Translations under genes and position numbers: made by a program
The notes under the pieces: model-generated
What the model was told of the DNA's origin: nothing
The model's input: only the letters and a program-made list of their open reading frames with translations
The model's database searches: none
Assembly (NCBI RefSeq): GCF_001425625.1
Contig: NZ_LMCP01000044.1
Coordinates: forward strand, 186,001-250,000
Origin: Mesorhizobium sp. Root102
GTDB taxonomy: Bacteria; Pseudomonadota; Alphaproteobacteria; Rhizobiales; Rhizobiaceae
Length of the DNA stretch: 64,000 nucleotides
Reading direction: 5' to 3'
Shown here: piece after piece, positions 57,767-64,000 of the stretch
Layout: each line of letters begins with the position of its first letter
How positions within the stretch are numbered: the stretch's first letter is position 1

Positions 57767-59422
57767 TCACTCCACCCCGTAATGCAGCTTGGCTGCGTCG
57801 CTGGACACATAGCCGTCAGCCAGGTCAGCCAGCACGGCGGCGCGGTCGCGGGATCGCGGATCGCCATAGCCGCCGCCGCCGGCATAGAGCAGCGTAATCC
57901 GGCGGCCCGGTTCGACGACGCTGCGCGACTTCGGATGCGGCTTGGTACCGTCCTCAAAGGCGATCACGGACGGCGCGCCTGGCAGCCCGCCGAGAATTCC
58001 CACGGCGGGATGATTGTGCCGATCGGACAGTAGCGAAAGGCGAGCGGAAGCATCGGTGCGCAGCTCAATTACAACCTCCTGGCCGAGACCGCCACGCTGC
58101 CGGCCCGCGCCACCGCTGTCGGTCCGCAACCCCTTCTTCCAGACCAGGAGCGGCGCTACGCTTTCATAGGCCTCGATGCTGCCGGCACCGACATTGGTCG
58201 GGAAGGCGGTGGTGGAAAGACCATCCTGATGCGGCCCCGCGCCCATGCCGCCGCTGGCGAACAGCACTTGCGAAAACGACGAGCCGTCCTGGTTGGCACC
58301 GCTGAACAGCGCACGCATGCTGGGCGCCCCGCCGCAATCGGCGATAATCTTGTCGGGCAGAGCGGTGCTGAGTGCCTGATAGATGACGCCGGCGAGCAGA
58401 TGTCCGGTCAACTGCCTGGCGCCTACAGGGGCGGGAAAGACCGGATTGAGGATCGACCTTTCCGGCGCAGTAACGGTGATCGCGCGATAGGATCCTTCAT
58501 TCCTCGGCGAAAGCGGGTCGAGCGCGCATTTGATCGGATAGACAGAATAGGCGTGTGTGTAGTTGAGGACGCAGTTGATGCCGCGATTGATCTGCGGCGA
58601 CGTGCCGGCATAGTCGATATGCATCGTGTCGCCCGACACCGTCACGGTGCAGACGATGCGCGTCAGCTGCTCGTCAAATCCGTCAGCATCCAGCGTGGCG
58701 CTGTAGACCCCATCGGGAACACTTTCGATTGCCTTGCGCATGGCTGCGTCCGATCGGCGCTGCAAGGTCTTGGAAAGCGCCAGCAGATCGGGCAGGCCCG
58801 TGTCATCGAGAAACTCGACGATACGGCGCACCGCAACATCATTGGCCACGACCTGGGCTTCGAGATCGCCGAGAACCTGGCGCGGCACACGCACATTACC
58901 GAGCAGGATGTCGAGCAGCGTGCCGTTCCATTCGCCGGCACGCAGCAGGTGGGCCGGCAGGATACGAATGCCTTCCTCGAACAGTTCATGGCAGTCCGCT
59001 GCCCAAAGCGAGCCCCCGACATCGGGCGAGTGCGAGATGCAGCCGGCAAAGCCGACCAGCAAGCCCATGTGGAAGATCGGCGTGACGACGGTGAAATCCG
59101 GCAAATGGCCTGTCGCCAGCCATGGATCATTGGTGATCACCGCGTCACCTGGCCGCCAGCTTTCCAGCGGAAATCTGTCGAGGAATATCTTGGTCGTTTT
59201 CGGCAGGATGCAGGAGAACGAGGCGATGCCGCCGGTGTTCTCGCAGATGCTGTCACCGTTGCGGTCCATGATAACGGTGGCGTAGTCGTTGGACTCTCGC
59301 ACGATCGTCGAGAATGCGGTCCTGACCAGGCTGGTCGCGGCTTCGTCGGCGATCGATATCAGCCGGCCCCAGTATATTTCCAGCGAAATCGGGTCGAAGG
59401 TTTCTGTCAATCGATCGGCCAT
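57767..59422 (-). CDS. hyuB: hydantoinase/oxoprolinase B subunit
   Basis: A 551-residue protein of the HyuB family. Typical segments are FDPISLEIYWGRLISIADEAA at the N-terminus, GDAVITNDPWLATGHLPDFTVVTPIF, and the C-terminal LYAGGGGYGDP. ATG at 59422 has AAGGAG six bases upstream. It is transcribed divergently from the LysR gene, which is the probable activator of hyuBA. Confidence 0.92.
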   Translation of the reverse strand: MADRLTETFDPISLEIYWGRLISIADEAATSLVRTAFSTIVRESNDYATVIMDRNGDSICENTGGIASFSCILPKTTKIFLDRFPLESWRPGDAVITNDPWLATGHLPDFTVVTPIFHMGLLVGFAGCISHSPDVGGSLWAADCHELFEEGIRILPAHLLRAGEWNGTLLDILLGNVRVPRQVLGDLEAQVVANDVAVRRIVEFLDDTGLPDLLALSKTLQRRSDAAMRKAIESVPDGVYSATLDADGFDEQLTRIVCTVTVSGDTMHIDYAGTSPQINRGINCVLNYTHAYSVYPIKCALDPLSPRNEGSYRAITVTAPERSILNPVFPAPVGARQLTGHLLAGVIYQALSTALPDKIIADCGGAPSMRALFSGANQDGSSFSQVLFASGGMGAGPHQDGLSTTAFPTNVGAGSIEAYESVAPLLVWKKGLRTDSGGAGRQRGGLGQEVVIELRTDASARLSLLSDRHNHPAVGILGGLPGAPSVIAFEDGTKPHPKSRSVVEPGRRITLLYAGGGGYGDPRSRDRAAVLADLADGYVSSDAAKLHYGVE

Positions 59423-59464
59423 GGGGTTCTCCTTGAACTGGCCGAATTTGACGCTCTTTCCTGA

Positions 59465-59507
59465 TACTGTATAATACATGATACGTTCGAATTGATATGT
59501 TTTGCAT
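59465..59507. promoter_or_regulatory. divergent LysR/hyuB control region
   Basis: The 85-base gap between hyuB and the LysR gene contains an AT-rich palindrome TGTAT-A-ATACA (59468-59478). Within it is a perfect -10 hexamer TATAAT (59470-59475) for the + strand. This is the usual place for a LysR-type binding site. The -35 is not clear. Confidence 0.45.
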
Positions 59508-60389
59508 ATGGAACTCCGGCACCTCCGCTACTTCATCGCTGTCGCGGAGGAACTCCACTTCCGCCGGGCCGCCGAACGCCTCAACATCTCGCAGCCGCCG
59601 CTCAGCCAGCAGATCAAGCTGCTGGAGCTTGAACTGGGTGCCGCACTTTTCGAACGAACCAACAAAAAGGTCGAGCTGACGCAGGCGGGACGGCTTTTCC
59701 TGCCGGAGGCGCGCGCAACGATCGAGCGCGCCAACCGCGCCGCGGAGGTCGTCAGGAAATCAAAGCAGGGCGAGTTGGGCGAACTGCGCATCGGGCTCTT
59801 TCCCTCGGCGCCGCTGGTGCCCGAAATATCCAGATCGATACGTGCCTATCGCGAACAGTATCCCGGCGTCAGCCTTGTCCTGAACGAACTCGAAAGCCAG
59901 CAGCAGACACTGGTTCTCGTCAATGAGGGGGAGGACATCGCGATCGTGCGCAGTGTCGCCGCGCCCGCTTTGCCCAAGACAATCCTGTCGCGCCGGGTCG
60001 TCGACGAGCCTCTGGTCGTGGTCATGCGGTCCGACCATCCGTTGAACCGGCAAGCCGGTTCGATTTCGATGGCGGATCTGACTGACGAGCCGTTTGTCTT
60101 TTACGGCGAGAAGATGGGAGCAGTCCTGCCGCGCATCGTCTACGATCTCTGCCACGACGCCGGTTTCGAACCTCGCATCAGCCAGTTGGCGAGTGCAAAC
60201 ACGACGATGATCGGCCTCGTCGCGGCAGGGCTCGGGATTGCCATCATCCCCAATGCGCTCGCACGGCTCACACATGCCGATATCGCGGTTCACCCGCTTA
60301 AACAGAAGAACGCGACGGTTTCAGTCTGGGTGCTTTGGAACGCGCGCCGGCGTTCACTGCTGATCGACGCGTTTCTCAAGCTGATCTGA
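59508..60389 (+). CDS. LysR-family transcriptional regulator
   Basis: A 293-residue regulator with helix-turn-helix MELRHLRYFIAVAEELHFRRAAERLNISQPPLSQQIK at the start and a PBP2-type effector domain from about residue 90. The wing region ELGAALFERTNKKVELTQAG is the family consensus. ATG at 59508 begins the conserved MELRHLRYF. It is divergent from hyuB and upstream of the convergent amidase gene, so it probably regulates the hyu genes and perhaps the amidase-transporter block. The inducer is unknown. Confidence 0.92.
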   Translation: MELRHLRYFIAVAEELHFRRAAERLNISQPPLSQQIKLLELELGAALFERTNKKVELTQAGRLFLPEARATIERANRAAEVVRKSKQGELGELRIGLFPSAPLVPEISRSIRAYREQYPGVSLVLNELESQQQTLVLVNEGEDIAIVRSVAAPALPKTILSRRVVDEPLVVVMRSDHPLNRQAGSISMADLTDEPFVFYGEKMGAVLPRIVYDLCHDAGFEPRISQLASANTTMIGLVAAGLGIAIIPNALARLTHADIAVHPLKQKNATVSVWVLWNARRRSLLIDAFLKLI

Positions 60390-60427
60390 ACTGACCTGAG
60401 CTGGCCGCAGACGAGTGTGGATTGGCA

Positions 60428-61828
60428 TCAACCAATCGGCGGACGCAGCCGGTGCCAGTCGGTCACCTGCTGATAGAGATGGGCGGCCGAGAGGATGCCG
60501 GCTTCATCGAAATGGCGGCCTACAAGCTGGAAGTTGACGGGCAGACCATTGGCGGTGAAGCCGGCAGGAACGCTTGCCGCCGGAACGCCGAGATAGTTCA
60601 GGGCCCGGGTGAAATCCATAATGTCGGCTGCTCCCGTGCCTGACGTTCCGTCGGCGTCGGACGATCTCAGCGGCACCGGGGACGGCATGCAAGGCAGGAG
60701 CAGGAGATCGGCTGAAGTGAACGCCTGTTGCGTGAAGCGCCGCGTCAGCTTGCCACGCATCGTCAGCGCCTCGACATAGCGCGTTGCCGGCATGTATAGC
60801 CCGGTTTCAAGGCGACTACGGACATGGGCGGAAAAATCCAGTGGCCGCTCGACCAGGCTGCGGCGGTGGAACGCGGCGGCCTCGACGATGAGCACGACGC
60901 GATTGAGCTGGTTGACCGGGTCGAAATCGTCGATATCAACGGTAACGATCGTTGCCCCCGCAGCCGCGAAGGCCCCAAGACTTTGCCGCAAGATCGCGAG
61001 AATCTCCGGATCCACCTTGGCCAAGCGGTGGTCCGGCAACATCCCGATCACAGGCGCTCTGCGTACCTTTTGCAGGGCGGCCGTGTAATCGATCCTGGGC
61101 GCCAGCGCGGTCGACGGATCGGCTGTGCCGGGGCCGGCAATGATGTCCAGCAGCAATGCACAATCCGCAGCCGTCCGCGCGACCGGACCAATGCAGTCCA
61201 AGGACGGTGCCAGCGGCGTCACGCCATCCTTCGGAACCAGCGCATAAGTCGGCTTGATCGCGGTCACGCCGCAAGCGCCAGCCGGAACGCGAATCGATCC
61301 ACCGGTGTCGGAACCGAGTGAAGCCGGCACCAGACGTGCGGCAACGGCGGCCGCCGAGCCGCTTGATGAACCGCCGGTGACATAGTCCGTGTTCCAGGGA
61401 TTCCGGCAGGCGCCGAGATGCGCGTTGTAGCCAGTCGGGCTCAGCGCGAATTCCGACATGTGGAGCGCGCCAAGATTGATCGCGCCGGCACCGGCCACGC
61501 GTTGCATCGCGGTGGCAGTGCCCACCGCACGGTAAGCGTCTTGAATCCTCGAGCCTGCGGCAACGATGCGCCCCGCGACATCAAACAGATCCTTGTGTGC
61601 CATCGGCACGCCATGCAACCGGCCGTGGTTTTTGCCGTGCGCCAGATCCTCATCGGCTTGGGCGGCGGCCGCCATCGCCTCATCACGATAAATCGCGACT
61701 GTGCAATTTAGGTCGCGGCCGACCGTGTCGAGGGCATCGAGACTGCGAGCCGTCGCCTCGCGCGAACTGATCTCGCCGCTGGCGATGCGTGCTGCAAGCT
61801 GCGTCAGGTCCAAGTCAGGAATTTGCAT
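60428..61828 (-). CDS. amidase signature family protein
   Basis: A 466-residue amidase. The Ser-cisSer-Lys triad is visible: Lys in MAHKDLFDVAG (near residue 78), cis-Ser in GGSSSGSAAAVAA and the nucleophilic Ser in GSDTGGSIRVPAG. It hydrolyses an amide, carbamate or ring-opened hydantoin product. It overlaps the small upstream gene by 14 bases and ends near the LysR gene, convergent with it. It probably completes breakdown of the compound imported by the adjacent ABC system. Confidence 0.92.
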   Translation of the reverse strand: MQIPDLDLTQLAARIASGEISSREATARSLDALDTVGRDLNCTVAIYRDEAMAAAAQADEDLAHGKNHGRLHGVPMAHKDLFDVAGRIVAAGSRIQDAYRAVGTATAMQRVAGAGAINLGALHMSEFALSPTGYNAHLGACRNPWNTDYVTGGSSSGSAAAVAARLVPASLGSDTGGSIRVPAGACGVTAIKPTYALVPKDGVTPLAPSLDCIGPVARTAADCALLLDIIAGPGTADPSTALAPRIDYTAALQKVRRAPVIGMLPDHRLAKVDPEILAILRQSLGAFAAAGATIVTVDIDDFDPVNQLNRVVLIVEAAAFHRRSLVERPLDFSAHVRSRLETGLYMPATRYVEALTMRGKLTRRFTQQAFTSADLLLLPCMPSPVPLRSSDADGTSGTGAADIMDFTRALNYLGVPAASVPAGFTANGLPVNFQLVGRHFDEAGILSAAHLYQQVTDWHRLRPPIG

Positions 61829-62030
61829 TGTCTTGCGCTATCCGTGCTGACTCGGCCAGAAGCCCGGCAAAGTCGGTGGATGACAGGCCCGGCTCCATCT
61901 CGGCATCGGCAACCGCGCGGGCCTTTTCGTTGATCAGGCGGGCAAGGGCTGCATTCTCAGGCGTCGCCCAATCGGTGTCGACCAGGCCCTGCATCGCCAG
62001 GGAGGCAGCGTCGGCGGGCTCGATAGCCAT
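61815..62030 (-). CDS. small protein upstream of amidase (GatC/AtzG-like position)
   Basis: A 71-residue acidic helical protein (MAIEPADAASLAMQGLVDTDWATPENAALARLINEKARAVADAEMEPG...). ATG at 62030 has GGGAG eight bases upstream, and the stop lies inside the amidase start region. Small helical subunits such as AtzG or GatC precede and stabilise amidases, so this is the likely role. No family match was made by sequence. Confidence 0.6.
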   Translation of the reverse strand: MAIEPADAASLAMQGLVDTDWATPENAALARLINEKARAVADAEMEPGLSSTDFAGLLAESARIAQDNANS

Positions 62031-62059
62031 GGCGTTTCTCCCGATTGTTGACTGGGCCA

Positions 62060-62830
62060 TCATCCCTGCAGCACTGCATTGAGGAACGCGCGCGTACGAT
62101 CGCTGTCCGGGTTGGTGAAGACCTTGTCGGGCTTGCCGGCCTCGACGATCCGCCCCTTCTCGAAGAACAGGACACGGTCGGCGATCTCGCGAGCAAATCC
62201 CATCTGGTGCGTCACCATGATCATGGTGAGATCATGCTCATGCGCGAGCAGCCGCAGGACGTTCAGCACTTCGCCCACCAGTTCCGGATCGAGCGCGGAC
62301 GTCACTTCGTCGAACAGCATGATGCGCGGACGCATGGCGAGAGCCCGGGCGATCGCCACCCGCTGCTGCTGGCCGCCCGAAAGATTGCCTGGATAGGCGT
62401 TCAGCTTGTCCTTGAGGCCGACCAGTGCAAGCAGCTCCTCGGCGCGGGCCCGGGCATCCTGCGCTGAAAGACCGAGAACCGTGCGTAGCGGATTGACGAC
62501 GTTCTTCAAAACCGACCAGTGCGGGAACAGGTTGAACTGCTGGAAGACCATGCCGACCTTCGAGCGCATCTTGCGCAGGTGCGCTTCGTCAGCCGCAACG
62601 AGCTTGCCATTCCTGCGCATATGCCAAAGCGCTTCGCCGTCGATCTCGATTTCCCCGCCGCTGATGGTTTCAAGCGTCATGATGGTGCGCAGGACGGTCG
62701 ACTTCCCCGATCCGCTCGGCCCGATCAGCGCAACCTTTTCGCCCTGCGCGACCTCCATGTCGAGGCCGTCGAGCACGACGAGCGAACCGAAGCTCTTGCA
62801 GACATTGGTGAGCTTGATGATAGGGCTCAT
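62060..62830 (-). CDS. polar amino-acid-type ABC transporter ATP-binding protein
   Basis: A 256-residue ATPase. Walker A GPSGSGKST, signature LSGGQQQR, Walker B IMLFDEVTSALDPE and VTHQMGFA are typical of the polar amino-acid (PAAT, GlnQ/EhuA) class. ATG at 62830 has GGGGAGG eight bases upstream, and the start overlaps the permease stop by ATGA. It powers import of an amino acid or a small amide for the amidase/hydantoinase genes. Confidence 0.93.
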   Translation of the reverse strand: MSPIIKLTNVCKSFGSLVVLDGLDMEVAQGEKVALIGPSGSGKSTVLRTIMTLETISGGEIEIDGEALWHMRRNGKLVAADEAHLRKMRSKVGMVFQQFNLFPHWSVLKNVVNPLRTVLGLSAQDARARAEELLALVGLKDKLNAYPGNLSGGQQQRVAIARALAMRPRIMLFDEVTSALDPELVGEVLNVLRLLAHEHDLTMIMVTHQMGFAREIADRVLFFEKGRIVEAGKPDKVFTNPDSDRTRAFLNAVLQG

Positions 62831-63480
62831 CGTGCGAGCCTCCCCTGAAGTAAGCGGACACATGCGGATGCCACAAGGCTCATGGCGAGAAAGATCAGGC
62901 CGACGAGCGTCATGGGTTCGACGTAGAGAAATTTCTCAGAGGCGATGATGTTTGCCGTCTGCATCAATTCGATCACCGTGATGGAAGCGAGAATGGGCGT
63001 GTCCTTGAACATCGCGATCATGTAGTTGGCCAGCACCGGGATGATCGGCGGGATCGCCTGCGGAAGAATGATCTGCACCATCGCCGCGGACTTCCGGTAG
63101 TTGAGGGCGGTCGCGGCCTCCCATTGTCCCTTGTGCACGGACTCAAGACCGGCGCGGTAGACCTCGGCGATGTAGCAGCTGTAGTGGATGCCCATGCCCG
63201 CCACTCCGGTGACGAAAGGCGACAGGGAGATGCCGAACCCAGGCAGCACGAAGAACAGGAAATAGAGCTGCACCAGAAGCGGCGTCGAGCGGATGAACTG
63301 CACGACCGCCCAGACGGGCCACCGCACCGCTGCGAACGGCGCGCGCATGCCGAGCACAAGGACGAGACCACCAGCAAGCGCGGCGGCGAAAGAGACCACG
63401 GTAGCCGCGATCGTCACCAACGATGCCTCGAGCAGCAGCGGCAGGATCGAACGCGCATAGTCGAAATCGAAAGGGATCAT
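62827..63480 (-). CDS. amino-acid-type ABC transporter permease (EhuD-like)
   Basis: A 217-residue permease with about five helices. The N-terminal SLVTIAATVVSFAAALAGG helix, FIRSTPLLVQLYFLFF, and the EAA loop GLESVHKGQWEAATALNY...ILPQAIPPIIP identify the His/Glu/Gln/Arg/opine permease family. Its ATG overlaps the stop of the next permease gene by ATGA. Confidence 0.92.
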   Translation of the reverse strand: MIPFDFDYARSILPLLLEASLVTIAATVVSFAAALAGGLVLVLGMRAPFAAVRWPVWAVVQFIRSTPLLVQLYFLFFVLPGFGISLSPFVTGVAGMGIHYSCYIAEVYRAGLESVHKGQWEAATALNYRKSAAMVQIILPQAIPPIIPVLANYMIAMFKDTPILASITVIELMQTANIIASEKFLYVEPMTLVGLIFLAMSLVASACVRLLQGRLAR

Positions 63481-64000
63481 CTCGCCCCCCGGCCCAGACG
63501 CGCATTAGTCTGGCGTTCAGCGAGGCGGAACAAGCCGGTGATGACGATCGCGATCAGGAAGTAGCCGGCCAGCACCACGGTGAACGGTTCGATGGTGCGC
63601 ATCGTCGTCTGCTGCAGGGTGAGTGCCTGAAACGACAGATCATGGACCGTGATGAGGGAGACGAGTGCTGTTGCCTTGAGCAGTTCGATCGCCAGATTGC
63701 CGAAGGGCGGCAGCATCATCGGTATCGCCTGCGGGATGAGAATTTTCCAAAGCGCCTGCTGGCGCGAATAGTTGAGGGCGCAAGCCGCCTCGCTTTGGCC
63801 GTGGGGCACGGACTTGATCGCGCCGCGCACGATTTCCGCTCCGTAGGCGCCATTGCACAGGCCCAGAGCCAGGACCGCGGTCACGATCGGATCAAGCACG
63901 ATACCGAAGAAGGGGAGCACGAAGAACATCCAGAACAGCTGCACCAGAAGTGCAACACCGCGAAAAACCTCGATATAGACGAGGGCCAGCCAGCGTAGCG
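63477..64000 (-). CDS. amino-acid-type ABC transporter permease (EhuC-like), 5'-truncated by window edge
   Basis: C-terminal part of a second permease. The frame stays open to the window end (RWLALVYIEVFRGVALLVQLFW..., the usual fRGvaLLVQ entry to helix 2), so the start lies to the right. The EAA loop reads GAIKSVPHGQSEAACALNYSRQQALWKILIPQAIPMMLPP. It pairs with the downstream permease. The binding protein gene should lie just outside the window. Confidence 0.9.
   Translation of the reverse strand, partial: LRWLALVYIEVFRGVALLVQLFWMFFVLPFFGIVLDPIVTAVLALGLCNGAYGAEIVRGAIKSVPHGQSEAACALNYSRQQALWKILIPQAIPMMLPPFGNLAIELLKATALVSLITVHDLSFQALTLQQTTMRTIEPFTVVLAGYFLIAIVITGLFRLAERQTNARLGRGAR

Overview
The window looks like chromosomal DNA from a rhizobial alphaproteobacterium, most likely Mesorhizobium or a close relative. 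It is GC-rich, carries a Smo-type polyol operon and a dispersed urease cluster with ureJ, DUF1272 and DUF29 genes, uses rhizobial-type Shine-Dalgarno sites, and holds a mosaic intergenic palindrome of the kind common in that group. This placement is an inference, because no 16S or other marker gene is present.

Layout. (1) 1-13.3 kb is sugar-alcohol catabolism. A zinc-type polyol dehydrogenase and a MalK-type ATPase on the + strand converge on a minus-strand operon. That operon encodes a binding protein, two permeases, an ATPase, sorbitol dehydrogenase, mannitol dehydrogenase, a HAD phosphatase and a pentulose kinase. LysR and SorC regulators and a small DUF1127-like gene follow. (2) 13.5-15 kb holds a HAD phosphatase and a class II aldolase-like gene. 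(3) 15-23.9 kb is a urease cluster on the minus strand (ureD-A-J-B-C and gst-ureE-F-DUF3995-ureG) interspersed with small unrelated genes. (4) 24-31.4 kb contains an acyl carrier protein/ketosynthase pair, a GST, an Ala/Lys-rich basic protein, a small-molecule kinase, an aldose epimerase, a D-Ala-D-Ala carboxypeptidase, a terminator, a palindromic repeat and a DUF1003 membrane protein. (5) tRNA-Arg(CCG) lies at 31511-31587. (6) 32.2-55.2 kb is a roughly 23 kb defence island, all on the minus strand. (7) 55.6-64 kb holds hydantoinase/oxoprolinase A and B genes, a divergent LysR gene, an amidase with a small partner gene, and an amino-acid-type ABC transporter that runs off the right edge.

The defence island is the most interesting part. 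In transcription order it encodes a type III-like restriction helicase-nuclease (Res), a PDDEXK nuclease, an unknown protein, a second PD-(D/E)XK nuclease, a four-repeat glycine-rich protein, a beta-class DNA methyltransferase (Mod), a DUF2971 protein, a RelE-like/UvrD helicase fusion, a 1776-residue DruH-like protein and a 2042-residue DruE-like helicase-DUF1998 protein. The last two form a Druantia type III pair. From mod to druE every gene junction overlaps or nearly touches (GTGA, ATGA, GTGA, TGAcGTG), so the restriction-modification genes and Druantia appear to be a single translationally coupled operon. The mod reading frame carries one in-frame TGA (48050-48048) inside an AT-rich target-recognition segment, where family context suggests an arginine CGA codon.

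Limits. Gene families were recognised by eye from motifs. No database search, codon statistics or structure prediction was run. Starts were moved from the longest reading frame to the best Shine-Dalgarno site where one was visible.
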